From Anditalea andensis (GTDB lineage Bacteria; Bacteroidota; Bacteroidia; Cytophagales; Cyclobacteriaceae): a DNA stretch of 49,396 nucleotides. Positions 19,049-28,549 of the stretch are shown here, one piece after another (position 1 is the first letter of the stretch; the number at the start of each line of letters is the position of its first letter). Location: the NCBI RefSeq assembly GCF_000714815.1, contig NZ_JMIH01000026.1, positions 1 through 49,396 on the forward strand, in the 5' to 3' direction. A model generated the notes under the pieces. That model made no database searches and had not been told where the DNA came from. It was given only the letters and a program-made list of their open reading frames with translations. Made by a program: the position numbers and the translations under genes.

Positions 19049-19339
19049 TTAATTTTTATTTGAAATTGTAAAAAAAATATTTAGAACATATTTAGTAATT
19101 AATACTACCCAATATATTGTAATAATTAAAATAATTGTTTGAGGAATGTTTAATTCGAATTCTATCAGAAATTTATTTAATGAAAATAACTCGAAAAAAT
19201 GGAAAGCCAGTGAGAATGGAGCTAACGCTAAAATAAATATCCCCGTAATTAAAGTACCAATAAAATATAAAATTTTTATCACAAATTGTATTGAATAAAT
19301 TAAATATAATTCAATATTTTTTTTTAATGTTCTATACAT
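19049..19339 (-). CDS. Small membrane protein, unknown
   Basis: This 96-residue protein has two or three hydrophobic helices (about residues 12-32, 33-50 and 66-91) and a basic first segment MYRTLKKN. I see no family match. It lies alone between the IS66 remnant and a 290-base spacer with nothing recognisable. It may be a real orphan gene or a chance frame in AT-rich DNA. Confidence 0.4.
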   Translation of the reverse strand: MYRTLKKNIELYLIYSIQFVIKILYFIGTLITGIFILALAPFSLAFHFFELFSLNKFLIEFELNIPQTIILIITIYWVVLITKYVLNIFFTISNKN

Positions 19340-19630
19340 ATAAAATGCAATTATTAGACTTTATTAAAATAAGCTTCAGTTGTCAAAAATACATTTCTTC
19401 CTCTGACCCATTTATAAGATCTAGGAACAGAACTATCAACTTATGGGAGTTGAAGGTATAGAAAAATGTTATTATAATTTTAGTTTAATCTGTTAGTTTT
19501 ACCTGATGAAATATTTGTAGTAGATCTCTGGTAAAACAGGATTAAATTCTTTCTTAGGATATAAATTGACTCCATTTGAAATGTTACAGTCTCACGAAGA
19601 ACCTAGCATGTTCCGAAATACTCTCCTAAT

Positions 19631-20455
19631 TCATTTTCCTGTACAATAAATGGGTTTCCAATTATTCGGGAAATTGTATTCCTTCCATATTTCTTCAAAT
19701 CGAAGTTTTCCAATCAAGTCATTTTTAACATAAAAGACAGCATAAAACATCTTATAAGCACCGTCTTTTTGGTATCCTTGAACATCAATAATAATCTGTT
19801 CAATACATTTAATGATTTTTTGTTCAGAATCTCCATATTTATATTCTATTGCCACCTCTAATTCAGGAACTAATATATCTGGTTTGTATTCTTTCCCTAT
19901 TTTCCTAAAATTAGAACCAGCTTCATGTGAGTTTAAAAAAGTTGATTTAATTACAGTTTTTACAGCCTTATAAACTTCTGTCTCTTTTAATGGAAATTTC
20001 TCTGATTGAGAAATAATATAACCAGTCTGATTTAAAATATTTTCTAAATACCTAAATCCAAATTTTTTATAATTTAAATCATCGGAAACAGAATCGAACT
20101 GAGAAAATGGATAGAGAAAAACTCTAATATCACAGATTAACTTACTAGTTTCATGCATCTCTGGTTCAAAATTTATTTGAAACAAATATTCATTCGTAAG
20201 TTTATTAAGTATCTCATTTTTAAACATTTCTAAATAAGATGGTAAAATTTGCTTTTCAATAAATACTATAATTAATTTCATTAAACTATTTATCAACTCT
20301 GAAAAACGATCTTTATTATTTTCTATACTACGATTATAGTCGACATCATTTTCAAGATGCCTAAGACTAACATCTTCCTCTGATTTAATAATCTGCCAAA
20401 ATAGATATTCGCCGAATTTAATAGTATCAATAATCTTGGTTTCTAGTGTCTTCAT
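19631..20455 (-). CDS. PD-(D/E)XK nuclease-like protein
   Basis: This 274-residue protein has a helical N-terminal half and a C-terminal nuclease-like core: GKEYKPDILVPELEVAIEYK (about residues 186-205), with the D and the E-x-K in the expected spacing. A conserved DVQGYQKDGAYKMFYAVFYV follows. I recall similar proteins annotated as PD-(D/E)XK nuclease-domain proteins of unknown role in bacterial accessory DNA. It is a single gene with no partner in an operon. A stand-alone restriction or abortive nuclease is likely but inferred. Confidence 0.7.
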   Translation of the reverse strand: MKTLETKIIDTIKFGEYLFWQIIKSEEDVSLRHLENDVDYNRSIENNKDRFSELINSLMKLIIVFIEKQILPSYLEMFKNEILNKLTNEYLFQINFEPEMHETSKLICDIRVFLYPFSQFDSVSDDLNYKKFGFRYLENILNQTGYIISQSEKFPLKETEVYKAVKTVIKSTFLNSHEAGSNFRKIGKEYKPDILVPELEVAIEYKYGDSEQKIIKCIEQIIIDVQGYQKDGAYKMFYAVFYVKNDLIGKLRFEEIWKEYNFPNNWKPIYCTGK

Positions 20456-20599
20456 ATATGTTTATACGTATGGCTCACGAATTTTTCTATTTGTCCTTCC
20501 CATCAATTAAAAATATCTTATTATGATATTGCAAGAGGAGGAAAACATGACTAATCTTAGGCGGGGGGGTCTAGAATTTAAATCTTTATGATATATGAT

Positions 20600-21205
20600 T
20601 TAAATGGAATTATCATTTATAGCCTTACCTATTTTATTAAGGCTTTTTACTACATCATCAATTTTTTTTCTTTTTTGATAAAGTAAATGTCTCCTATATT
20701 TTAGGTTCATATAAATATCTTCTTTTATTTTTTTTCCTACTGAATCTTTATATATTAAAGTTAATGTAAATGCTTCGTTTTTTTGATGAAATTCTGATGT
20801 AGTGTTTATATTAGTTTTAATAGTTTTCCCAGGAGGAAAAAAATTTATCTTTTCCTTAAATACTTCCTTATTAAAAGAAATTTGATCAAATATGTTGAGG
20901 TCTGGACTTATTGAAATTTTCACATCCAATGCAGAAGTTTTCCCTATATTTTGTACATAAAAAAAAAGGGTTTCTTCCTCATTATCAAAATCAGCAATTA
21001 AATAGGGTCTCGATTCAAGATACGATTCCTTGCGTGCCTTTTGAAGTGACTCATAAGTAAAAACAACAGTAATATAAGTCAAGAGAAACATTCCCATGTT
21101 AATAGATATACTAAAGTTGACACCTTCTGTTTCATAAAAGTAAAATGCCAGCAGAAGAATCACAATAGGAATAATAGTAATAATTAAGTATTTAATTTCT
21201 TTCAT
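20600..21205 (-). CDS. Membrane-anchored beta-sandwich-like protein
   Basis: The 201-residue protein has two N-terminal membrane helices (about residues 4-25 and 30-50). A soluble region with alternating strands follows: SRPYLIADFDNEEETLFFYVQNIGKTSALDV is arranged like a CARDB or Ig-type sandwich, here spanning about 66-165. The last ~35 residues are basic and helical. The family is not recognised. It is separated from the Kiwa genes by 183 bases, so it is probably independent of them. Confidence 0.6.
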   Translation of the reverse strand: MKEIKYLIITIIPIVILLLAFYFYETEGVNFSISINMGMFLLTYITVVFTYESLQKARKESYLESRPYLIADFDNEEETLFFYVQNIGKTSALDVKISISPDLNIFDQISFNKEVFKEKINFFPPGKTIKTNINTTSEFHQKNEAFTLTLIYKDSVGKKIKEDIYMNLKYRRHLLYQKRKKIDDVVKSLNKIGKAINDNSI

Positions 21206-21388
21206 TGTTTAAATTATTAAAACCTAGTTGAAAAATTAACCCCTCTTTTATGAAAATAATTAATTAGTAGTTTATTGTATTAACTATTTGAGATTTTAAT
21301 TTCATAAGTTGTAATGTTTCTTCCCATTTAAGTTTCATTTTAAGGAATTAATTAGCCTTTCTATATTTTTATATAAAGTATTTTTTTG

Positions 21389-22345
21389 TCATTGTTGTGT
21401 ATTAGAATTTACTGGTTTTGTACTATCTACGTCAAAATCTTCTTCTGTCAATTCAGAATGAAGTCTTTTGTTTTGTAGCAAGGTTAAGATGTCATCCAGT
21501 GTCTCGTCCGTAATTACAATTTGTTCCTCTTCAAACTGAATGTTCCATCGCTTTGTAATGCTCAATTGATGCAGTCTTTGTAAATAAGTTGAATTTCTGT
21601 AATGTCCTAAGTTTCTAATAGTGGCAATCTTTCTCAAATACCTCTGGTTATTCCCAACCCTTTCCGTAAGGATCTCCATGTTTATGAAAATATTTAACTC
21701 CGTAACTTCTTGGAACATTTCTATAGCATTGTTTATCATACCATCACGGAAGTTTAAACCCCTTTCAAAGTCCTTTTTTGAAAGAATGAAAAGGTATTCA
21801 TTGAAATAGTATAAATCAACTTTGCTTGAAATACTAAATACATTTTCTTGCTCTAAATCTTCAAAACGATTCTCAGTGAAAAGTAAAGGAATTAATCCCT
21901 TGTTTCGCTTCATTCTCCAGTTCTCTGGCAGAGTTTTAAAACCGACCACTTGAATTCCTTCTGCATTTCGTAGAATTATCATGTAGGCTTTGGATTTAAC
22001 AAGCTCCTCTACGTTTTCGATTATGTCCTCTTCTGGGTTGAGTTCTTCTAATTGTTTGAAAATTTGATAAAAATCGGTTGCTTCATAATCTATAGCTCTA
22101 ACCAAGTCTTCTTCTGGTTCAGGACAATCATAGGCGTATTCCTCGACTGTATTAGAATTTTTAATAGGGTTTACAATAATAGTCCTTAGCCTGTTTTCCA
22201 GACGTTGATCTATCGGAACATATTTAACCTTATATTGAGATATTCTATCACGTTTGTATTCTTTGACGACTGCTAAAGTCACATTAGTGCCTCTCAAATC
22301 CAGGGCTTTTAATTGTCTTAATGTTTGTCTTTGTCTATTGGGCAT
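21389..22345 (-). CDS. kwaB: Kiwa anti-phage protein KwaB
   Basis: This 318-residue protein matches the DUF4868 family, which defines KwaB. The recognised pattern spans the middle and C-terminal half: KAYMIILRNAEGIQVVGFK, then DLYYFNEYLFILSKKDFERG near residues 175-200, and MINNAIEMFQEV. KwaB is the DNA-binding effector partner in Kiwa; with KwaA it forms a membrane-associated complex that blocks phage replication. The start overlaps the end of kwaA by 11 bases, as expected for the two-gene system. Confidence 0.9.
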   Translation of the reverse strand: MPNRQRQTLRQLKALDLRGTNVTLAVVKEYKRDRISQYKVKYVPIDQRLENRLRTIIVNPIKNSNTVEEYAYDCPEPEEDLVRAIDYEATDFYQIFKQLEELNPEEDIIENVEELVKSKAYMIILRNAEGIQVVGFKTLPENWRMKRNKGLIPLLFTENRFEDLEQENVFSISSKVDLYYFNEYLFILSKKDFERGLNFRDGMINNAIEMFQEVTELNIFINMEILTERVGNNQRYLRKIATIRNLGHYRNSTYLQRLHQLSITKRWNIQFEEEQIVITDETLDDILTLLQNKRLHSELTEEDFDVDSTKPVNSNTQQ

Positions 22346-22895
22346 CTGTAGTCTCTTTTTCAGTTACAAAGTATAGGAAGCGAGTTAGGCTTCTTATGTA
22401 AAACCTTTCACCAGTCTTCATTTCATATTTACTAATTACGATTGTAGATGAAGGTTTACCGTCAAACTCATATTCCAAATCGTAAAGATTATATCCAGCC
22501 AAAAGCAAAATGGGATTCATAAAAACTGATTTGCTTTTTATGGTGAGTAAAAGAAGTAAAAACAGGAATATTGAAAGTGAAATTATATCCTCAACTTTGG
22601 CAAGATTAAATCCGAAAAATGAAACAATGTAAGGAATTGTGTAATTAATTAAATCGACTGAGCGGTTTTTTACAGCCTTCACCGTGACAGGCATATTACC
22701 TCTCTTGATAGTGTTGATTGTTACAAAAAGTAAAATCACACTTAAAACCGATAGCCCAAGCAAAATCGAAATACCTAAGGGGTGATTGAATTTATAATTG
22801 ATATAAAAATCAAAATCCTTCACCGCCAAAATCAAAAATAGGGGCGAATACGCACTTATAAATAATAGAATTGCTGTTAATAACTTTGGCTTCAT
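22335..22895 (-). CDS. kwaA: Kiwa anti-phage membrane protein KwaA
   Basis: This 186-residue protein has four membrane helices (about residues 7-25, 40-60, 87-100 and 105-122). A C-terminal soluble tail contains LAGYNLYDLEYEFDGKPSS, YEMKTGERFYIRSL, and LYFVTEK. This combination with a DUF4868 neighbour identifies KwaA, the membrane sensor of Kiwa. It is the first gene of the pair and overlaps kwaB. The spacer upstream leads to a 54-base R element fragment. Confidence 0.88.
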   Translation of the reverse strand: MKPKLLTAILLFISAYSPLFLILAVKDFDFYINYKFNHPLGISILLGLSVLSVILLFVTINTIKRGNMPVTVKAVKNRSVDLINYTIPYIVSFFGFNLAKVEDIISLSIFLFLLLLLTIKSKSVFMNPILLLAGYNLYDLEYEFDGKPSSTIVISKYEMKTGERFYIRSLTRFLYFVTEKETTDAQ

Positions 22896-23000
22896 TACTT
22901 GTTATTATTATCGTCTAAAACACCACATATTTTTCTGTCAGACTATCAGAAGTAAAATCAACTTCTCAAATATAGGTTCTCTTTAAGTATCTTTCTTTTC

Positions 23001-23054
23001 ATTAAAAGTAAAAATTTAGAGTAATTACTTGTTATTTAAGACAGTACCTCGACT
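23001..23054. repeat. R element copy 2 (54-base edge fragment)
   Basis: Only the right edge remains: TTACTTGTTATTTAAGACAG and the shared TTTAAGACAGTACCTCGACT (23035-23054). The CBASS effector gene ends 27 bases further on. That so small a fragment keeps precisely this edge supports it as a functional boundary. Confidence 0.8.
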
Positions 23055-23080
23055 GCCGGTTCGTTGTTCTTTTTCAGATG

Positions 23081-23659
23081 TCATAATTTCCTTAGTTCTT
23101 TGGGCAGAAACGCATCAATTTCTTTGTCAGAAAAAGTTAGTTCTTCATTTTCTTTTAATGATTTACTTGCTTGTTTGTATGCTCTATAATTTGTCCGTGG
23201 TGAACCGCTGTATATATTATGAAGTCTTTTTTGAAGGGTATCACGTTGAATTATTACTTGGTTTACAGATAGTTGATTAGCTTTAATGTCAGTTAAAAGA
23301 GATAAATAAGTCTCTCTAATATCCCATAGTTCGTTTGCTGCGTTTGTGTGCTTTTGTGATATTTCTCCTAAATCATAGTCTTTCATATATGTATTAAGAC
23401 CAAATAGAATAGTTGATAAAATTACACCTACCATTAATGCCCATTCGTGGTCTCCAAAAAGTTTAATGAGTAAGCTTGTAGTTACAATTGCAGATATTAT
23501 AATTAAAAATAATTTCAGTTTCTTATGAAGTGTAAGTATAATGTCGGCACATTTTTCCTGTGTCTTATGGGAATAGACAACACGACCAAAGCACTCTCTT
23601 ATTTGTGCTTCAAGTATTTCTAGTTGTGCTAATTTTTCAGCTTGGGAATTTTGTTCCAT
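23081..23659 (-). CDS. SLATT-domain membrane effector of CBASS
   Basis: From the ATG at 23659 the protein is 192 residues. That start has GGAGAG seven bases upstream, which is why I chose it over an earlier frame opening at 23713. The SLATT architecture is clear: a helical N-terminus (ILEAQIRECFGRVVYSHKTQ), two membrane helices (about residues 48-70 and 76-95), and a long C-terminal helical tail. SLATT proteins are predicted pore-forming effectors that respond to cyclic nucleotides. It overlaps the CD-NTase gene by 23 bases, so the two are coupled. Confidence 0.85.
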   Translation of the reverse strand: MEQNSQAEKLAQLEILEAQIRECFGRVVYSHKTQEKCADIILTLHKKLKLFLIIISAIVTTSLLIKLFGDHEWALMVGVILSTILFGLNTYMKDYDLGEISQKHTNAANELWDIRETYLSLLTDIKANQLSVNQVIIQRDTLQKRLHNIYSGSPRTNYRAYKQASKSLKENEELTFSDKEIDAFLPKELRKL

Positions 23660-24509
23660 ATATTTCTCTCCATTTAGATTTCGCGGTAATTGGATAATAT
23701 TTTTCTTTGGCAATAGCTTCTAATGCTATATTGTAACATTGCTTGGCTTTATATTCAAATTTACCTTTTCTCCAAACATATTGTCTTGCACCTGGACTTC
23801 GCCAATAATTTTGGTCGAGGTTCTGCTCAGATAAAAACTTAAAAAAGTCACGACTTATAAAATCGTAATACAGGTATGACTTGTCTTTATAAGAGCAATC
23901 AGTCATAAAGCTGTATGCCAATGTGTCGATTAACAACCCACCCATTGGAACATCCCATTTATATTTCCAAGCCCTTGCCATTCTACATAATCTCTTAAGA
24001 TTTCTATTCCAAAGCTTGTTTTTTGTAGTCATTTCAGCAATTTCAGGTTTTGGGTTTGTAGTTTTCCAACTTCCACCATTATTAGTATCAGCGAATGTAA
24101 AAGAACCATCTGTGTTTACAAATGCAGGAACTATCTCAAAAATAACTCCGTCAGTAAATGAGATGATAATTACCTGTCCGTCAGCTTTCATTATTGATTT
24201 GTAAGTTTTTTCTATTGATGTCTTCACAGCTTGAAGCAATGAAGATTGCCCATTTCCAAAGTAAGCGTTGTATTTAACGTATTCAGAATATGGTAATTGA
24301 AAAACCATATCAATATCACTCACTAAAATATCTGTCCCACGACCATAAGACCCTGCATAAAAACTATGATAAGTATCTGACTCTGAATTATAGAAATCTT
24401 TATTAAGTTGCTTAGTTATCCTTTTGTATCTATAAGTAATGTCAGCAACTGTTTGTGTCGACATTCTTAAATTATGATTAAAGGTTTCAAACCAATTGGA
24501 TACACTCAT
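23637..24509 (-). CDS. CD-NTase (cyclic oligonucleotide synthase) of CBASS
   Basis: This 290-residue protein is a SMODS-type nucleotidyltransferase. The catalytic core is GSYGRGTDILVSDID (about residues 54-68, GS followed by DxD) with a third acidic residue in IFEIVPAF (about 127). In CBASS the enzyme makes a cyclic di- or oligonucleotide on phage infection, which activates the effector, here the SLATT protein immediately downstream. No ubiquitin-like or HORMA/TRIP13 partner is present, so this is a minimal (type I) two-gene system. The product cannot be told from the sequence. Confidence 0.9.
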   Translation of the reverse strand: MSVSNWFETFNHNLRMSTQTVADITYRYKRITKQLNKDFYNSESDTYHSFYAGSYGRGTDILVSDIDMVFQLPYSEYVKYNAYFGNGQSSLLQAVKTSIEKTYKSIMKADGQVIIISFTDGVIFEIVPAFVNTDGSFTFADTNNGGSWKTTNPKPEIAEMTTKNKLWNRNLKRLCRMARAWKYKWDVPMGGLLIDTLAYSFMTDCSYKDKSYLYYDFISRDFFKFLSEQNLDQNYWRSPGARQYVWRKGKFEYKAKQCYNIALEAIAKEKYYPITAKSKWREIYGTKFPS

Positions 24510-24565
24510 ATTTGTTTATTGTTTTTCTGTTTAGGTGTGGTCACTTAAATTACCGACATTTTTTT

Positions 24566-25258
24566 TATACCCCTGATTTGATCAGGCTTAGCACCTACAT
24601 TTGGTATGATAAGCTTGATAAATGGAATTTTTATTAGGGTTTAATGGTGCTACTATTTTATTTATTAATCAATCTAGAATTGTTTAATGGCATATATTCT
24701 AGGTGATAATTATTAGATAGATATTCACCACACACCAAAATTTGGATATTAATATAAAATATCTCAGCTATATCCATTCTATCCCTTTCCCAATAAAACC
24801 ATTTTCCCACCCCTAAACAATACCCTATTCTAGGTATATTTTCTACAATGTTATGTAATACAAATAACATTAGTTAAAGATCGCTTTCTATAGATCGTAA
24901 TAGAAGAGTAATAGCAATTATTTTCGAACACCGTAAAAATTATTTCAATTTACCCTTATTACTAAAACAAAAGCCCCCGATTCCTCGGAGGCTTAATTTA
25001 TATAGGTGATAAACAATTTTCAACTCATACCTAAATTTAATAGGTATCTGTCAAAAAATGAATACTTAAAGCTGGTATATTTCAAGGAAGAGGAGAGTAG
25101 ACCAAACCTTCCAATATTTAGGATATAAAGAACAGGTTAATAACCTTCTCGTAAAATGACCCAATGACCTCTGGAAACAAATCCTGATTTATTGGTTACC
25201 GGAATGGTTGGCCCAGTATCACCGTAAAGAGTGGCTCGGTGACTTCCGATTTAGACAT
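24566..25258. repeat. R element copy 3
   Basis: It begins TATACCCCTGATTTGATCAG, like copy 5 at 36993, and includes TACCCTATTCTAGGTA (24821-24836), the hairpin at 24971-24994, and CGTAAAATGACCCAATGACC. It ends near GACTTCCGATTTAGACAT, so the last ~170 bases with the shared edge are missing. The DUF2971 gene's stop follows at once. Confidence 0.85.
24971..24994. terminator. Terminator-like hairpin in R copy 3
   Basis: AAGCC...GGCTT flanks an inner CCGA-TTCC-TCGG stem. Equivalent hairpins occur in R copies 4, 5 and 6. It could end transcripts entering from the minus-strand genes. Confidence 0.55.
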
Positions 25259-25262
25259 TTTA

Positions 25263-26447
25263 TCAAAAGACATAAGGATTTTTCCATTGTCTACGTTCAT
25301 TATCAAAATCATAACTCCATGTTCTAATTGAATCTAAACCAAATTTCTTACCGTTAGTTTTCATTAATAGAACCTCTACATTAATTTCTTTGCCAATCTT
25401 TATCATAGTTTCAATTAGCTCATTGCTTGCTTTGCAACCTAAAAATATTGTCTTAGCAAACGGAAATGGAATTTTATTGTTATAATAATTGCTTACTTTC
25501 TCATCTATTATTATTCTCCATTCTTTTTCATAACTCCAATTTGATGATTTTACAATAATTGTTTTATATATCAATTCGTCGATATTGCTATTATAATTTA
25601 CTCGTCCTTTATCATCAAATTCAATCTGATTTAATTTAGTAACTGGAATATTTACTCTATTTGATGTGTACTCAACAGGAAATAATCCAGCCTTAATAAT
25701 TGCAATGTTTCTTTCATCTAAATATTTTTCTTTGTCATTGTAAAAATCATAGTCTTTCAATGTAAAGTCTATCTCATTTTTAAGAGGCTCTAAATCATAT
25801 TCCACGCAAAAGCCTTTATGATTATCGGCATAATGAGACCACATCAATATTTGATTGTGAAATTCCTCATATTTGTTTAACTCTGAAAAACATGCAACAC
25901 GGATATTTATATTCTTTAATTTTTGTATTTTTAAATCAATTTGTGCCAATTGGTCACGCAAGTATGTATCAACTTTATCTCTGAATTCTTTAGATTTTGA
26001 TTCAAATAATTTCCTTTTCACATCATAATAACTCTCATACTTTGTTGTCCAATAGTTTGTTTCTCCTAAGTAACACCTTTGAACCCTTTGTTTATCCTCT
26101 AGTGAAAATCCATTTCTTATATCTTTATCTACACAACCAGAATCTTCAATAAATTTCAAGAACCGATTCTTTTCATACTTTTCACTATCGTAACCAATAT
26201 TGCAATCAAATGGATCATTAAAAAATGTAGGATGTGATAGCCAAAGTTTTTGATTTTGAAAATCTAAAATATTGTCAGATGTAGGAGAATAATATTTAAA
26301 AAGATATTTCGGCAAGTATTCATTTTTCTTTTCAATTAGATGCAGATTCTTAAGTACAATCTTTGCATAGTACTTTTTTTTATTTGAACTAGAATCGAAA
26401 ACTTCTTTAATGTATTTTCGTTGCCATATCTTCTTTTTCTTAACCAT
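25263..26447 (-). CDS. DUF2971 domain protein
   Basis: From the ATG at 26447 the protein is 394 residues. The DUF2971 hallmarks are present in order: LFKYYSPTSDNILDFQNQ, LWLSHPTFFNDPFDC, VACFSEL, ILMWSHYADNHKGFCVEYD and SYEKEWRI. The frame is open further upstream to a TTG at 26528, but those codons come from junction hairpin A, so the native start was probably lost or lies at 26447. DUF2971 is often found in phage-defence neighbourhoods; its activity is not established. The stop lies immediately after R copy 3. Confidence 0.8.
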   Translation of the reverse strand: MVKKKKIWQRKYIKEVFDSSSNKKKYYAKIVLKNLHLIEKKNEYLPKYLFKYYSPTSDNILDFQNQKLWLSHPTFFNDPFDCNIGYDSEKYEKNRFLKFIEDSGCVDKDIRNGFSLEDKQRVQRCYLGETNYWTTKYESYYDVKRKLFESKSKEFRDKVDTYLRDQLAQIDLKIQKLKNINIRVACFSELNKYEEFHNQILMWSHYADNHKGFCVEYDLEPLKNEIDFTLKDYDFYNDKEKYLDERNIAIIKAGLFPVEYTSNRVNIPVTKLNQIEFDDKGRVNYNSNIDELIYKTIIVKSSNWSYEKEWRIIIDEKVSNYYNNKIPFPFAKTIFLGCKASNELIETMIKIGKEINVEVLLMKTNGKKFGLDSIRTWSYDFDNERRQWKNPYVF

Positions 26448-26505
26448 TCTATTTAAATTATCATTAGCCTCTTCTTCTTTTTTTGCTGCAATTGCATACG
26501 TAAAG

Positions 26506-26589
26506 TGTTTCAAACGCAATCTAGCCAAAAAAATAACTATTGTAAAAAATAACTATTGTAATTGACATTTCAAGATTGCGTTTAAAACA
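26506..26589. repeat. Junction hairpin A, copy 2
   Basis: TGTTTCAAACGCAATCT (26506-26522) and AGATTGCGTTTAAAACA (26573-26589) pair at 16 of 17 positions. The loop contains a 16-base tandem duplication of AAAAATAACTATTGTA. It directly overlaps the upstream edge of the DUF2971 reading frame. Related copies are at 18631 and 31155. Confidence 0.8.
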
Positions 26590-26941
26590 TAGTTGGACTA
26601 AGCCGGGCCAAGTCTATGGGTATTTAATATTCCATCCTGAGTAATTTTCAGGTTTCTCTTTATAGATAGTAGTTTTCAGGGTCATTTTTAATTTTGTGGT
26701 TATATCTTCTTATTGGAATGGACACACCTTTCCCCTTAACATTTTGCCTGCTTAATTTTTCCTTTCACCATTTCTGTATATTCCGATCCATCAATATCCT
26801 CCGGAATGTCCGTTGTTTAAAACGGCACGTATAGCCACATTCTCTACTGAAAAACATTCCAGTTAAGAGGGGTCAGCATGCTCCAGAATATCCAACTGAA
26901 CCCGCTGCTCTTTTTTATGTAGTGTTATCGGCAGTTATTCA
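26590..26941. other. Decayed junction sequence between modules
   Basis: No gene is supported. About 26590-26780 aligns loosely with 31230-31420 (shared AGTTGGACTAAGCCGGGCC-like start and GGAATGG...ACCT...TTAACA further on). On the minus strand, short frames such as HKKEQRVQLDILEHADPS suggest decayed coding sequence. The segment ends in GTTATCGGCA (26924-26933), which is mirrored on the far side of the next two-gene module. Confidence 0.4.
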
Positions 26942-28549
26942 TTATATTGTTATTGGAAAATTTTGAATTACCTTTTTGAATTCTTCTACATAGGTTGGCT
27001 GTAAAAGTTTACTATCTTGAAATTGAGAATAATCCAATGGATTAACGTTGGTAAAAACTGAATATTTATCTGCTGAATATTCTTCTCTTTTTAAAGTAGA
27101 AGTTAAGATAACTTGCTTGTTAAGTTTAACAAATTCTTCTATCATCTTTTCTTCCTTTGTTGTCGATAGCTCACCTTCTCTAAAAGAGTCAATTATAATT
27201 GGAAAGTTATGTTTAAGAATATTATTAAGTGCCACAATTTTACAGAAGTAAAATTCCTGTTCTTCACTTCCAGAAAATGTTTCATTGGATTTAGTAAATA
27301 AACCTTTAATTGTCATTGTACCATTTGAGTCAACGGCTTTATATAAACGAGCTAATTCTGCAACAATTCCTTCTTCAAATTCGCTTTGTTTTTCTTTATT
27401 CAACTCAATTCCGTTATTGATAAGATTAATTTTATTATTGACTTCGTTTAGTTCATTTATAAGCCTACTAACGCTATCATCAATAGCTGTTGAATTTCTT
27501 ATCTCGGATTCAAATAACACATAATTACTAAAGTCAGGGATAGGTGTTTCTAACACCTTATTTATTTCTGTTTGTTCTTTTGAGATAAGGTTGTTATACT
27601 CCTCGATAATCTCATCCTTAAGTTTAATATTTTCTTTAATTGAAGAAATAATATTGTCCCTAATAAATTTATTACTAACGTCAAATTCAAAATCCTCGTT
27701 AGAAAAAACAATATTAGAACTTTTACAATTTGCACATTTTACCTTTCCTTCTTTCAAGTTTCTATTCAAAGAATTTAACTCTCTTAGTAAATAAAATAAT
27801 TTTGTTCTCCTATTTTCTTCTCTATTTCTTTGCTTTTTAAACTCACTAATAGAATTATGCAAATCCTTTAGTTTAATTTTAGTTTTCTCAAAGTCTTCGT
27901 TATTGGCTAAATTGCTGACATATGTAGCAATTTGAGGGTTCTTTTTAAGTATTTGAATTTTCTTTCGTTCTATTTTTATTTTTTCTTCAAGTTCTACTTT
28001 CTTTTTTTTCAGTTCTTCAACATCTAAACCTTCATCAAACTGGATAGATGAGATACCTTGCAAAGAAAATAGCATATTCAAGAAGTCAACTTTATTATGA
28101 TTCGCTTTCACAATAATGTTTGATGTATTCCTTTTATCCTGACCCAAAAAGAATAATTCGTAAAAAAGGCTTAAATCAGATATTTTTAGTTGGCCATCTT
28201 TCGGAATTTTGGGAATTTCAATAAGTTCTTTTGAAATAAAGTATTTGAATTCTGAGATACTATTGAAAATATAGGTTTGATTATTCCCTAATATTAACAA
28301 CGAGTTCCTATGCCTTAAAAATTCGTAATCTATCTCATTAAATGATATTTTACTATAGAAATAATAGTTTTTGGGTTCAAAACCTACAGGCCATATAGAG
28401 TCATAACCTATGGAAAAAACAATACTTTGCATAAGTATTGTTTTTCCTTTATTGTTGTCATCACTAAAAATTATATTTGTTCTATTCTGAAGTCTATCTT
28501 CAATGAAAGCCTCATACTGATTTCCTATTGCAACTTTTTTAATAATCAT
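26942..28549 (-). CDS. Rad50-like ABC ATPase with zinc-hook-like CxxC
   Basis: This 535-residue protein is an SMC/Rad50-type ATPase. The P-loop is DDNNKGKTIL near residues 30-39, an atypical form with NNKGKT instead of GxxGxGKS. Two coiled-coil halves (about 175-260 and 310-400) flank CANCKSSN (about 276), which looks like a zinc hook. The C-terminal ATPase lobe contains PIIIDSFREGELSTT (about 455, Walker B region) and VILTSTLKREEY. Proteins of this kind appear in Lamassu and ABC-three-component defence systems, coupled to an effector nuclease. It follows the nuclease-like gene with an ATGA overlap. Confidence 0.75.
   Translation of the reverse strand: MIIKKVAIGNQYEAFIEDRLQNRTNIIFSDDNNKGKTILMQSIVFSIGYDSIWPVGFEPKNYYFYSKISFNEIDYEFLRHRNSLLILGNNQTYIFNSISEFKYFISKELIEIPKIPKDGQLKISDLSLFYELFFLGQDKRNTSNIIVKANHNKVDFLNMLFSLQGISSIQFDEGLDVEELKKKKVELEEKIKIERKKIQILKKNPQIATYVSNLANNEDFEKTKIKLKDLHNSISEFKKQRNREENRRTKLFYLLRELNSLNRNLKEGKVKCANCKSSNIVFSNEDFEFDVSNKFIRDNIISSIKENIKLKDEIIEEYNNLISKEQTEINKVLETPIPDFSNYVLFESEIRNSTAIDDSVSRLINELNEVNNKINLINNGIELNKEKQSEFEEGIVAELARLYKAVDSNGTMTIKGLFTKSNETFSGSEEQEFYFCKIVALNNILKHNFPIIIDSFREGELSTTKEEKMIEEFVKLNKQVILTSTLKREEYSADKYSVFTNVNPLDYSQFQDSKLLQPTYVEEFKKVIQNFPITI

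Noticed and set aside
24658..24870. Frames of 60-70 codons inside R copies 3 and 4 (also 29722-29925)
   Set aside because: They follow the DNA repeat rather than a protein pattern; no start signal and different lengths in each copy.
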